Shown here: in pieces, positions 27,147 through 35,202 of the stretch | Position numbering within the stretch: the first letter of the stretch is position 1 | Layout: each line of letters begins with the position of its first letter | Assembly (NCBI GenBank): GCA_030428695.1 | Contig: JAUIEM010000043.1 | Coordinates: 1 to 35,300, forward strand | Length of the DNA stretch: 35,300 nucleotides | Reading direction: 5' to 3' | Origin: a bacterium | GTDB taxonomy: Bacteria; Planctomycetota; J058; JAJDCP01 | Made by a program: the position numbers and the translations under genes | Notes under the pieces: generated by a model | Told to the model about the DNA's origin: nothing | The model's database searches: none | Seen by the model: the letters and a program-made list of their open reading frames with translations, nothing else

Positions 27147-30100
27147 CTACGGGATACACCTTGCGGGGCGGACGCCGATGCCCCCGCCAGGGACCCTCGG
27201 CCAGTCCCAGTCGCGGCCGGCCGAGCGGCACCTCCCGGCGCTGCTGATCCAGGAACCGCCACGGCCCACGCGGTCCTCGCCCGTCTCCGGCCCCACCGGG
27301 TCGCGCGCGCCCTCGACGTAGCCGTCGCTGTCGTACCAGTCGCCGCACCACTCCCTCACGTTGCCGATCATGTCGAACAGCCCCCAGCCGTTGCTGGCTT
27401 TCTGTCCGACCGGGTGGGTCCCGGCGCGGGTGTGCTCGAACTGCTTCTCAGGCCACCCGGAGCTGTCGTAGCCTCCCTCGTAGCTGACCCCGCTGTTCCC
27501 GCCGTACCAGGCGATCGCGTCGAGCTCCGGGCCGTGACTGCTGCCGCGGATCGTCAGCCGACCCGTGTACAGCGCGGTCGTCGTCCCCGCCCGGCAGGCT
27601 CGCTCCCACTCCGCCTCGGTCGGTAACCGGTACCCCTCGCGGTCGACGCCGAGAAACTCCACGGACGCGCCGGTGATGTTCCCGTGCTCGTTCTTCTCGA
27701 TGTCACGGATCGTGTACGCGGCCGCGAGCCCCTCCGCCTCCGACAGCTTGTTGCAGAACATCACCGCGTCGTACCAGGTCACCTGCTCGACGGGCGCATC
27801 GAGGCCGGCGTTCTGGAAGTAGGACGGGTTGAAGCCCATCAGCTCCGCGAACTCCCCCTGGGTGACCTCGGTCGCCTTGAGGTAGTACGCCCGGCTGATC
27901 GTCACCGTGTGCAGGTCCTCGTCGCTGTAGCGCCCGTCCTCGTCCTCAGGCGAGCCCATCCGGAACGTCCCGGCCGGGATCAGCGCGAAGTCCATGCCCT
28001 GGGTGTTGTGCACCGCGACCGGTTGGCTCAGCCGCGTCGCCTCGTCGCGCTGGGCCCGGTCGGGGGTCCAGCCCGCCCAGGGCTCGATCGCCGTCAGCCC
28101 AGGCAGCGCCTGCGCGCCGCGGCTGACCTCGACCGTCAGCGCCCGCGGGTTCCCGGCCAGGTCGTGGACCTCCAACGCCAGGCGCTCCTGCCCGGTGTCG
28201 CTGAGCTCGACGGTAGCCGTGCGGCCGCCGACGGCGTGGCGGCGGCCGTCGACGCTGAGCCGGCCGAGCTGTTCGTCGGCGGACAGCTCGAGCACCAGCC
28301 CGCCGTCTTCTTCGCGCGCGCTGGCCTCCACCGTCGGCGGCCGGGTGTCGATCTCGATCGCGAGCCGCTCGGTGTGCTCGTTGTCCGCCCTGTCGACGGC
28401 GCGCGCCGCGATGGTGTGAACGCTCACCCCTGCCCCGAGGTCCAGCGTCGCGCGGTAGCGGCCGGGACCGACCTCCGTCGCGGGCTCGCCGTCGAGCTCG
28501 ACGCGGGCGACGTCGTCGCCCTCGACGCGCACCTCGACCACCGGCGTGCGGGTGCCGAGGGGCAGGCTGCCGTCGGGCTGGAGGAAGCTGATCGCCGGCG
28601 GGGTCTGGTCGATGCGCACGGTCACCGCGGCCCGGCCCCGGTTCTCGACCGAGTCCCAGGCCTCGACCTCGATCGTCTGCCTGCCCTCCACCTCGAAGCG
28701 CAGGGCGCGCTCCCAGGTATCCTTGACCTGGGCAACCCGGGTGGCCGGCTCGCCCGCGATCGCGACCCGGTCGGCCCCCTCGCAGCGCACCGTCACGTAC
28801 AGCGCGCCGGGCTGGAAGGCCGCGCCGTCCGCGGGAGAGACGATCGTCGGGGTCGGCTCGCGGCCGTCGACCGAGATCCGGCGGCTGCCCGGCGTGCGGT
28901 GCCCGGCGCGGTCGAAGGCCTCGGCCCGCAGCTCCTGGTCGAGGCCGTGGAGGACCGGGATGATGCCCGTCCAGACGCCGTCCTCCCGGCGCAGGGGCCG
29001 GCCCGCGACCACGACGGAGTCGGCGTCCGAGGCGATGCGCACCGGGCAGCTCCCGGCCTGCATCCAGGCGCCCGCCGCCGGCTCCAGCCAGCGCAGGGTC
29101 GGGGGGCGGGTGTCGACGGTCAAGCGCACCGTCACCGTCTCCGCGTTGCCCGCCGGGTCCTCGGCGACCGCGCGCACCAGGTTCTCGCCCTCGCGCAGCC
29201 GGATGCTCCCGGCGAAGAGGCCGGGCTCCCGCGCCGCGAGCGGCACGCCGTCGACGGAGACGCGGGCATCCTCCTCGCTCGCGAGGCGCAGCTCGACCTC
29301 GCGGCTCGTCAACAGGCTGCCGTCGGCGGGCTGGATGCGAGCGATCGCGGGTGGGGTGGTGTCGGGAGTATGCGGGCCGGGCTCCCGCGTCGTCCGCGCC
29401 TCCCACCAATGGGTCAGCGGCTCCCAGCCGAACACCCCCGCCCCGGCCAGCAGGGCGAGCAGCGCTACTGCGGCCAGCCCGCGGCCCCAGCGGCGCGGAG
29501 CGCGCTGCACCCGGGTCGGGGGCAGCGGCTTCCTTGGCAGGGGCCCGGGGGCCGGCTGGGGCAGGGCCTGGGTCGGCGCGCGCGGCGGAAGCGGGGCGGG
29601 CGCGCCGGCATGCCAGCCGGGCGGAGGCGGCGGAGGTGTGGCCGGTGCGGCGGGGTCACCGCTGGAAGGAGGCGCGGGCATGGCGGGAGCGGCATTCCTG
29701 GCCCGCGGGGGCCCCGCGGGCGCAGGGGTCTGGACGGTCGGCTCCGGGGCCGGACGCCTGGCGCGCACCGGCGTCTCCACCGTCGCCTCCGGGGCCGGGC
29801 GGGCGACCGTCGGCACCCGGGGCGTCTCCACGGTCGCCTCCGGCGCAGGGCGGGCGACCCTCGGCACCCGTGCGGGCGTCTCCACCGTCGCCTCTGGCGC
29901 AGGCTTCGCGACCGTCGGCACCCGCGCGGGCGTCTCCACCGTCGCTTCCGGCGCAGGCTTCGTGACCGTCGCCACCCGCGGCCGCGCCGCCGACGGCACA
30001 TGCACGGTGGCCTCCGGCGCCTCCGCTGCTTCCCCGGCCAGGAATGCCTCGAGCGCGACGGCGAGCGCCTCCCCGGTCGCGAAGCGCGCGTCCGCTTCCT

Positions 30101-31130
30101 TCGCCATCAGCTTCTCGACGATCGCGATCAGCGGCTCCGGAAGCTTCGGCCGGAAGGCGCGGAGGTCCGGGGGCTGCTCGTTGAGGTGCTGGGTGAAGAA
30201 GTTCAGGGTCGACGGACCGCCGAACGGAGGCTTGCCGGTCAGCATCTGGTAGAGGCTGCAGCCGAGGCTGTACAGGTCGCTGCGGTGGTCGACGGTGCGC
30301 GAGTCCTTCCACTGCTCGACGGACATGTAGGCCGGGGTGCCCATCATCGCCCCGGTCTTCGTCAGCTCCACCGAGGCCTCGGCCGCTTTGGCGAGACCGA
30401 AGTCCGCGATCTTCACCCGGCCCTCGGCCGTCAAGAGCAGGTTGTCCGGCTTGATGTCCCGGTGCAGGACGCCCCGCTGCGCCGCCCGCCACAGCGCCCG
30501 CGCGGCCTGGGCGATCAGCTCCGCCGCCTGACGGGGCGGGATGTGGCGCTTGTCCCGCAACAGGTCGAGCACCGAGCCGCCGTCGGCGAAGGCCATCACG
30601 ATGCAGAACAGGCCGGCGACCTTGAACATGTCGTACAGCGCGACGATGCCCGGGTCGTCGAGCCGGGCGAGGGTCTGCGCCTCGGTGCGGAAGCGCTCGG
30701 TCATCTTGTCGTCGTGGGACAGGACCGGCGGCAGCACCTTGATCGCGACCCGGCGCTCGAGCTGCAGGTGGGTGGCGAGGAAGACCGCGCCCATGCCGCC
30801 CTGGCCGAGCTTCTTCTCGATGCGGTAGCCGGCGATGACCTGGCCGACGAAGGCCTCGTACAGGGCGGCGCCCTCCGCCTCGCCAGGCAGACGGATGCTC
30901 TGGAAGCTGACCTTCGTCCGCGGCACCGCCAGGCCGCCCGTCGGGACCTCCCGCACCGCGAACAGCTCGCCGGTCGCCTTGCCGCTCAGGCTCTCGTGCG
31001 CGGGGATCGCCCGCGGCGGCGCCGTCCGCCGGTCGCTCAGGCTGGGCAGGGGCGTGCTCAGCGGGGCGCCGCAGGCGGCGCAGAAGCGGGCGTCGTCGGG
31101 GTTGGGCTGGCCGCAGGCGGTGCAGTACAC
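27147..31130 (-). CDS. Multi-domain Ser/Thr protein kinase fused to Ig-like repeats and a sulfatase-modifying-factor-type domain
   Basis: A 1327-residue protein. Residues 1-24: zinc ribbon (C3, C6, C17, C20). Residues ~101-365: kinase with LGQGGMGAVFLA, K131, HRDIKPDN (D225), DFG (D243); the usual SPE motif is SVE here (~270-272). Residues ~388-470: five near-copies of a ~17-residue repeat built on APEATVETP. Residues ~475-545: proline/alanine-rich. Residues ~550-569: membrane helix (GLAAVALLALLAGAGVFGW). Residues ~585-1000: five Ig-like / big-type repeats (TPPAIARIQPADG, EPTPTIVSPADG and others). Residues ~1035-1327: FGE-sulfatase fold (PF03781) with DFALIPAGTFRMGSP, EVTQGEFAELMG, RLPTEAEWERACRAG and IGNVREWCGDW. 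Only one of the two catalytic cysteines of true FGE is present (GGSWISSAGRCRSAGR), so it is probably a ligand-sensing rather than enzymatic domain. GTG start at 31130. Confidence 0.92.
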   Translation of the reverse strand: MYCTACGQPNPDDARFCAACGAPLSTPLPSLSDRRTAPPRAIPAHESLSGKATGELFAVREVPTGGLAVPRTKVSFQSIRLPGEAEGAALYEAFVGQVIAGYRIEKKLGQGGMGAVFLATHLQLERRVAIKVLPPVLSHDDKMTERFRTEAQTLARLDDPGIVALYDMFKVAGLFCIVMAFADGGSVLDLLRDKRHIPPRQAAELIAQAARALWRAAQRGVLHRDIKPDNLLLTAEGRVKIADFGLAKAAEASVELTKTGAMMGTPAYMSVEQWKDSRTVDHRSDLYSLGCSLYQMLTGKPPFGGPSTLNFFTQHLNEQPPDLRAFRPKLPEPLIAIVEKLMAKEADARFATGEALAVALEAFLAGEAAEAPEATVHVPSAARPRVATVTKPAPEATVETPARVPTVAKPAPEATVETPARVPRVARPAPEATVETPRVPTVARPAPEATVETPVRARRPAPEPTVQTPAPAGPPRARNAAPAMPAPPSSGDPAAPATPPPPPPGWHAGAPAPLPPRAPTQALPQPAPGPLPRKPLPPTRVQRAPRRWGRGLAAVALLALLAGAGVFGWEPLTHWWEARTTREPGPHTPDTTPPAIARIQPADGSLLTSREVELRLASEEDARVSVDGVPLAAREPGLFAGSIRLREGENLVRAVAEDPAGNAETVTVRLTVDTRPPTLRWLEPAAGAWMQAGSCPVRIASDADSVVVAGRPLRREDGVWTGIIPVLHGLDQELRAEAFDRAGHRTPGSRRISVDGREPTPTIVSPADGAAFQPGALYVTVRCEGADRVAIAGEPATRVAQVKDTWERALRFEVEGRQTIEVEAWDSVENRGRAAVTVRIDQTPPAISFLQPDGSLPLGTRTPVVEVRVEGDDVARVELDGEPATEVGPGRYRATLDLGAGVSVHTIAARAVDRADNEHTERLAIEIDTRPPTVEASAREEDGGLVLELSADEQLGRLSVDGRRHAVGGRTATVELSDTGQERLALEVHDLAGNPRALTVEVSRGAQALPGLTAIEPWAGWTPDRAQRDEATRLSQPVAVHNTQGMDFALIPAGTFRMGSPEDEDGRYSDEDLHTVTISRAYYLKATEVTQGEFAELMGFNPSYFQNAGLDAPVEQVTWYDAVMFCNKLSEAEGLAAAYTIRDIEKNEHGNITGASVEFLGVDREGYRLPTEAEWERACRAGTTTALYTGRLTIRGSSHGPELDAIAWYGGNSGVSYEGGYDSSGWPEKQFEHTRAGTHPVGQKASNGWGLFDMIGNVREWCGDWYDSDGYVEGARDPVGPETGEDRVGRGGSWISSAGRCRSAGRDWDWPRVPGGGIGVRPARCIP
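29735..29970 (-). repeat. In-gene tandem repeat encoding APEATVETP units
   Basis: About five copies of a ~48-54-nt unit within the kinase gene, e.g. CTCCACCGTCGCCTC and GGCGCAGG recurring on the plus strand. The encoded repeats lie between kinase and membrane helix and carry two threonines each. Confidence 0.7.
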
Positions 31131-31160
31131 GGGGACTCTCTCGATCGGCGGGGTGGCTCT

Positions 31161-31166
31161 ACTATA
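31161..31166 (-). promoter_or_regulatory. Possible -10 box (TATAGT) for the large kinase gene
   Basis: TATAGT on the minus strand, 31 nt before the GTG at 31130, four or five matches to TATAAT and AT-rich in a GC-rich context. The -35 is not convincing. Confidence 0.4.
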
Positions 31167-31215
31167 ACGGGGGGGTGGGTCTACTGACCTCCGCGTACGT
31201 TCTGTCCAGGCTCGG

Positions 31216-31242
31216 CGGGCGGGGGTAAACCCCGCCCCTACA
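31216..31242 (-). repeat. REP-like palindromic repeat, unit 5 (GGGCGGGG type)
   Basis: CGGGCGGGGGTAAACCCCGC then CCCTACA. In reverse complement it equals unit 4. Its spacer towards unit 6 contains CGAGCAGTC, the reverse complement of GACTGCTCG beside unit 4, and further bases agree. Confidence 0.8.
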
Positions 31243-31269
31243 GGAATTTCGAGCAGTCACAAGACAAGC

Positions 31270-31295
31270 ATGTAGGGGAGGGGTTGTACTTCGGG
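31270..31295 (+). repeat. REP-like palindromic repeat, unit 6 (AGGGG type, degenerate)
   Basis: ATGTAGGGGAGGGGTTGTAC then TTCGGG. Half of the palindrome is eroded. With unit 5 it forms the same composite as units 3-4 in opposite orientation. Confidence 0.65.
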
Positions 31296-31800
31296 AAGCA
31301 ACATCCTTCGCGGCACAGAACCTACGCTGAGGTCACTATGCATCTACGGAAGAGGTGGCGAAGGCGGAAGGGCGCCCAGTGCGTTGGGGGCGGAGTTGGA
31401 GAGGGCGATTTCGCGAACCTCGAACGTCGCCAGGTTTTCCTCGGGGAGGGCAGGGCTGTTTGTCAAGCTGGCTGTCGATCGGCGCGGTCCACAAGGGCGA
31501 CGCCGAGACCCTGCGCGGGAGGCTTGTCGACTTCGGGTTCTGCTTGTTGACGCTGAACACCTCGGGCGGACGGCTCTGGTGGCTGGTAGGCCGTCTGCGT
31601 TCTCCTCCGAGCCCGATCGCGATCGCGAGGCCGATGATCGATGTCGGATGGCCGATGGCGAGTGCGATGGCGAGACCGACCCTGATCTGATCGAGGCCCG
31701 AGCGTGAGTTGTATGGCGGATCGGTGAGAGCCTCTGAATCAGGCCGATCTTGGCGGTGGCGGCCAGCATCAAGTGGCGTCGATCTACGCCAGTTTCTGCT

Positions 31801-31827
31801 TGTAGGGGAGGGGTTTACCCCCTCCCG
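31801..31827 (+). repeat. REP-like palindromic repeat, unit 7 (AGGGG type)
   Basis: TGTAGGGGAGGGGTTTACCC then CCTCCCG. Directly abuts inverted unit 8 with no spacer. Confidence 0.78.
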
Positions 31828-31855
31828 CGGGCGGGGGTAAACCCGGCCCCTACAT
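31828..31855 (-). repeat. REP-like palindromic repeat, unit 8 (GGGCGGGG type)
   Basis: CGGGCGGGGGTAAACCCGGC then CCCTACAT. Together with unit 7 it makes a ~55-nt symmetrical block whose order is the reverse of the pairs at 13.4, 19.6 and 31.2 kb. Confidence 0.78.
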
Positions 31856-31917
31856 TGAGATACACACCGTAGCATCGATGTTCGCGCAGCACTGCTGTGT
31901 AACTCACGCCGAGGTAC

Positions 31918-32071
31918 CTACACGGGAAGATGAACTACCTGATCGACCAAGTCGTCGAGCGTGGCCGCTTTAGCGATCAACTCCAGGTTGTTCGCCACTG
32001 CGTTGCCTTCGCGTCGCTTCGATCAGCAGGCCATATTTTACATGGACATCCATGTAGAACTGAATCGTCAA
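31918..32071 (-). pseudogene. Broken partner gene of the DUF433 antitoxin
   Basis: A TTG start (32071) overlaps the antitoxin stop as TTGA. The first frame reads TIQFYMDVHVKYGLLIEATR and stops at TAA 31970-31972 after 33 codons. FYxDVHV is typical of the N-terminus of PIN-like DUF5615 toxins. A second frame, shifted near 32015, continues as EGNAVANNLELIAKAATLDD and LVDQVVHLPV to TAG 31918-31920, which looks like a HicB/DUF1902-type end. Either a single frameshifted small gene or a mosaic of two remnants. The reading is tentative. Confidence 0.4.
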
Positions 32072-32382
32072 CCAAGAAGTCCCTGGGCGTTCAGCCGGGC
32101 AATGAGGGGCGGAACGGGTGTCACGCGACGAAGCTGCTCGCCTTCCTCGAGAGTCCGCTCGACAGCGGCGTCAAGGGACTGGGCGTGATCCCAGTAGTAC
32201 GCCAAGGCTGAGTGTATCTGCCCCAAGGTGAGATCCGGATGCTGGAGGTGCGTCTCCTCCGGACTCCATCCGTAGGCGATCTTGTCGAGCACGAGCTCGA
32301 TCACTTTGACCGTAGTCCCCGTGATGATCGGAACGTTGTCGCGCAAAGTGATATGCGGGTAGCTCGTTGCCGCCTCGGCCAT
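32068..32382 (-). CDS. DUF433-family antitoxin-like protein
   Basis: A 104-residue protein of the DUF433 (PF04255) family, proposed antitoxins often paired with PIN-like DUF5615 toxins. Typical blocks: ITLRDNVPIITGTTVKVIEL, followed by AYGWSPEETHLQHPDLTLGQ and IHSALAYYWDH; the middle forms the winged-helix-like DNA-binding part. ATG 32382 is chosen over an in-frame ATG 30 nt upstream because AAGGAGG lies eight bases before it. The stop overlaps a following broken gene. REP-like repeats occur within 300 nt. Probably a decaying toxin-antitoxin locus. Confidence 0.85.
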   Translation of the reverse strand: MAEAATSYPHITLRDNVPIITGTTVKVIELVLDKIAYGWSPEETHLQHPDLTLGQIHSALAYYWDHAQSLDAAVERTLEEGEQLRRVTPVPPLIARLNAQGLLG

Positions 32383-32427
32383 GGTCCAGCCTCCTTGTGG
32401 GAGTTCCTCCAAACCGAATACTAGGAC

Positions 32428-33291
32428 CTACGCGGGCCGTGCGTCTTCCGCGGGAGGGCTGTGGCGATCCCCCACCTCATCCCCCACCCCGGGGAACCAC
32501 GGCAGCAGGCGGCTGGTCGTCCGCTGATACGCCGCGTAGGACGGGTAGCGCTTCAGGGAGATCTGCTCGGTCAGGGCGGTCGAGCCCTGGAACAGCAGGG
32601 TCAGGCAGAGGGGGCCGAGGATGCCGGGGTGCAGCCAGCCGGCGCTCGCCACGGAGAACAGGTAGAAGCTCCACCACAGCGCCTGCTCGCAGAAGTAGTG
32701 CGGGTGCCGCGAGTAGCGGAACAGGCCGCGGGTCAGGAAGGGCGGGTGGGGGAGTCCGGCCTCGCGGGCGGCCTTCTTGGACTTCTGGAAGCGCCACTGC
32801 TGCTCGTCTGCGACGGTCTCGCCGAGCAGGAAGAGCAGGAACAGGGCGAGGGCGACGGCGTCGGTCGCGCCCAGGGGGGCGCCCCCGGCGTAGTAGGCGG
32901 GCACCGCGAGCCCGAGCAGGAGCAGGTTCTGCAGCGGGCCGATGAAGGTCGCGTTGAGCACCTGGAAGCCGACCGGCCCGAGCCGCCGCTGGACCTCGGC
33001 CCAGCGATAGTCCTCGCCCCCCGGCGCGTAGCCCCCTTTGCGCGCGAAGTTCCAGGTCAGGCGCGCGCCCCACGCCACGGCCAGGCCGGCCATCACGTTC
33101 AGGCGCACGTCCGCGAAGCCCGCGTGGCCGGCGAAGTGGAGCGCGAACAGCGGGGGCGTGAGCGACCACAGGCGGTCGACCCAGGAGTACTCGCGGGTGA
33201 GCAGGGACAACAGCCAGCACAGCACCCCGAGGGCGAGGGCCAGCGCGAGGGCGCTGGTCAGGGGATCGGTGGTGGTGTACAGCTCGAGCAT
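32428..33291 (-). CDS. DUF1295 / steroid 5-alpha-reductase-like membrane protein
   Basis: A 287-residue integral membrane protein with about seven hydrophobic segments (e.g. ALALALALGVLCWLLSLLT, AVALALFLLFLLGETVAD, ALWWSFYLFSVASAGWL). The family signature is in the C-terminal half: ADEQQWRFQKSKK, RGLFRYSRHPHYFCEQALWW, and YPSYAAYQRTTSRLLPWF. DUF1295 (PF06966) proteins resemble 3-oxo-5-alpha-steroid 4-dehydrogenases and isoprenylcysteine methyltransferases; the bacterial substrate is unknown. ATG 33291 with GGAGG five bases upstream is preferred to a start at 33363 that would add a charged leader. It stands alone between a toxin-antitoxin remnant and a divergent ceramidase-like gene. Confidence 0.9.
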   Translation of the reverse strand: MLELYTTTDPLTSALALALALGVLCWLLSLLTREYSWVDRLWSLTPPLFALHFAGHAGFADVRLNVMAGLAVAWGARLTWNFARKGGYAPGGEDYRWAEVQRRLGPVGFQVLNATFIGPLQNLLLLGLAVPAYYAGGAPLGATDAVALALFLLFLLGETVADEQQWRFQKSKKAAREAGLPHPPFLTRGLFRYSRHPHYFCEQALWWSFYLFSVASAGWLHPGILGPLCLTLLFQGSTALTEQISLKRYPSYAAYQRTTSRLLPWFPGVGDEVGDRHSPPAEDARPA

Positions 33292-33645
33292 CGCTTCCTC
33301 CAGGCGTGAGATCCGCGCGCGGAGCGCGTCGCTTTCGGTGGTGGACGGCGGCCGATCATACACGACGGGAGCAAGCGCGGGAGGGTCTCGTTGTCGCTCG
33401 CGGGTCGGCCTTTCGCCGTCGAGCTTCCCCAGCTATGCTCTCCGTCGCAGCGCAAGGCGGGGGGAAGATCTCACCACGACAGTGGAGCTCTCCCTGGCAG
33501 ACGGAAGGCGGGGGTAAACCCCGCCACTACATTGGATTCTGGCGTAGGTGCGGTTTGCCCGGATTCCGCCCGCCTGTCCGGCGCGTAAGATCCGAACCTC
33601 AGATCAGGATGGTCCACCGATGCCACCCCCCTCGGAAGCCCGACG
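33292..33645. other. 354-nt divergent intergenic region with one REP-like unit
   Basis: No gene is supported. It must carry promoters for the DUF1295 gene (minus) and the ceramidase-like gene (plus). A single REP-like unit lies at 33507-33532. Confidence 0.6.
33507..33532 (-). repeat. REP-like palindromic repeat, unit 9 (GGGCGGGG type, solitary)
   Basis: GGCGGGGGTAAACCCCGCCA then CTACAT; same family as units 4, 5 and 8 with one substitution, without an inverted partner. Confidence 0.75.
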
Positions 33646-35112
33646 ATGAGCCGGCGCCGCCGCTGGCGCTGGCTGCTCGCGCTGCCCCTGGTGGCGCTCT
33701 TGCTGTACGGCTGGTTCATGATCCCGCCGCGGGCCGCCTTCCCCGGCTACTCCGTCGACCTGCGCCTGGCGCCGGACAGCGTCGCCGTGGGCAGGTTCCG
33801 GGTCGGCTTCGGGCAGCGGGACATCACCCCCGCGCTCGAGGCGGGGCGCCCGGTGTGGATCGCGGGCTTCGGGCTGTCGCGGGCGGCGGAGGGCGTGCAC
33901 GACCCCGTCCAGGCGCGGGCGGTGGTGTTCGACGACGGGACGCACCGCATCGGGCTGGTCGTCCTCGACCTGGTCGGCCTGCTCTACACCGACACCATCG
34001 CCCTCCGCCAGCGGCTCCCGGCGGCCTGGGGCATCGACTACCTGGCGCTGTGCGCGACCCACAACCACGAGGGCCCCGACTTCGTCGGCCTGTGGGGGGA
34101 TGGGCGCCTGTCCAGCGGGCGCGACCCGGTCTGGGCGGACACCGTCCACGCCCGCGCCCTCGCCGCGGTCGGGGACGCGGTGCGGACGCTGCAGCCCGCT
34201 CGGCTGCGGGCCGCGCGCACCGTCGCCGCCGCGCCCGCCCGGGGGGGCGGGCGGTCGGGGGAGACGCTGTACCGGAACCTGATGCGCGACAACCGGCCGC
34301 CGTACGTGATGGACGACTCCCTGACCGTGCTCGGCTTCGAGAGCCCGGACGGGGTGGGCCTGGGCAGCGTCGTGATCTGGGGCAACCACCCGGAGGCCCT
34401 CGGCTCCCGCAACACGCAGCTCAGCTCCGACTTCCCCCACCCGCTGCGCGAGCGCATGGAGGAGGGCTGGGGCGGCCCCTGCGTGTTCCTGGCCGGCGCG
34501 GTCGGCGGGCTGATGTCGCCTCTGGGGGTCGAGGTGCCGATGGGGGACGGCACGACCTCCCGCGAGCCGAGCTTCGAACGCTGCACCCGGCTCGGGAGGC
34601 TGGTGGCGGACGCCGCCCTCGCCGGACTGCGCGCGCCTGCCCTCGAGGAGGAGCGGCCGTGCCTGGCGCTGCGCGCGCAGACCCTGCGCTGGCCCCTCGA
34701 CAACCTCGCCCTGTACAGCGCCTGCCGGCTGGGGGTGGTCGCGCGCGGCTTCGACGACGGGGCGGTGCGCTCCGAGGTCGGGGTCCTCGGCCTCGGCGGG
34801 GTGCAGCTGCTGCTCTGTCCGGGGGAGCTGTATCCGGAGCTGTTCTACGGCGGGGTCGAGCGGCCCGCCGGCGCCGACTTCCCGGACGCCGCGCCGGGGC
34901 CGCCGCTGGTCGAGGCGATGGGCGGCCGGATCAACGCCGTGGTCGGGCTCGCCAACGACCTGATCGGCTACATCATCCCGCGCAGCGAGTGGGATGATGA
35001 GGAACCCTGGCTGTACGACTCCCCGAAGCCGTGGTACGGCGAGATCTACAGCACCGGGCCGGGGACGGCGGATGCCCTCGTCGAGGGCTGGCGGAGTCTG
35101 CTGGAAGAGTAG
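33646..35112 (+). CDS. Neutral/alkaline ceramidase-like hydrolase, membrane-anchored
   Basis: A 488-residue protein with an N-terminal signal anchor (basic MSRRRRWRW, then LLALPLVALLLYGWF). The rest resembles the neutral/alkaline ceramidase superfamily (PF04734): VGFGQRDITPAL, the zinc-ligand region ATHNHEGPD (H139, H141), WGNHPEALG (H248), SSDFPHPLRE, PGELYPELF (E394) and NDLIGYIIP (Y442); these match the His, His, Glu, Tyr zinc site known for the Pseudomonas enzyme. It would act outside the cytoplasm and may hydrolyse amide-linked lipids; many bacterial members are not true ceramidases. A second candidate substrate is N-acyl amino compounds. Its final codons lie in a 16-bp tandem repeat. 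Confidence 0.87.
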   Translation: MSRRRRWRWLLALPLVALLLYGWFMIPPRAAFPGYSVDLRLAPDSVAVGRFRVGFGQRDITPALEAGRPVWIAGFGLSRAAEGVHDPVQARAVVFDDGTHRIGLVVLDLVGLLYTDTIALRQRLPAAWGIDYLALCATHNHEGPDFVGLWGDGRLSSGRDPVWADTVHARALAAVGDAVRTLQPARLRAARTVAAAPARGGGRSGETLYRNLMRDNRPPYVMDDSLTVLGFESPDGVGLGSVVIWGNHPEALGSRNTQLSSDFPHPLRERMEEGWGGPCVFLAGAVGGLMSPLGVEVPMGDGTTSREPSFERCTRLGRLVADAALAGLRAPALEEERPCLALRAQTLRWPLDNLALYSACRLGVVARGFDDGAVRSEVGVLGLGGVQLLLCPGELYPELFYGGVERPAGADFPDAAPGPPLVEAMGGRINAVVGLANDLIGYIIPRSEWDDEEPWLYDSPKPWYGEIYSTGPGTADALVEGWRSLLEE

Positions 35113-35190
35113 TCTGCTGGAAGAGTAGTCTGCTGGAAGAGTAGTCTGCTGGAAGAGTAGTCTGCTGGAAGAGTAGTCTGCTGGAAGAGT
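35095..35190 (+). repeat. Six perfect tandem copies of a 16-bp unit over the stop of the ceramidase-like gene
   Basis: Unit AGTCTGCTGGAAGAGT, copies starting at 35095, 35111, 35127, 35143, 35159 and 35175, all identical, then a broken copy (AGTC). The first copy encodes the gene's last residues SLLEE, and the stop TAG is formed at the first junction (35110-35112). The copies after it are outside the gene. Confidence 0.97.
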
Positions 35191-35202
35191 AGTCCGCGCG
35201 AC

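Larger units (their letters stand above)
31131..31917. other. 787-nt gene-free stretch with REP-like units and a GATCG-rich array
   Basis: Holds the kinase promoter at its left end, REP-like units at 31216-31295 and 31801-31855, and a degenerate GATCG / GATGG / GGCGA array at about 31612-31690. Long reading frames exist but their products are low-complexity and agree with no family I know, so I call no gene. Confidence 0.6.

Noticed and set aside
27684..31187. Plus-strand frame of 1167 codons opposite the large kinase
   Set aside because: Shadow of the kinase/FGE gene, biased composition and no motifs.
31801..31855. CRISPR-like array from the GGGG-rich repeats
   Set aside because: Units are inverted palindromes with no regular spacers and no cas genes; REP-like repeats explain them.
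31336..31875. Possible membrane protein on the minus strand (GLAIALAIGHPTSIIGLAIA)
   Set aside because: The hydrophobic run comes from the GATCG-rich array; the rest is filler-like, with no ribosome binding site or family match.
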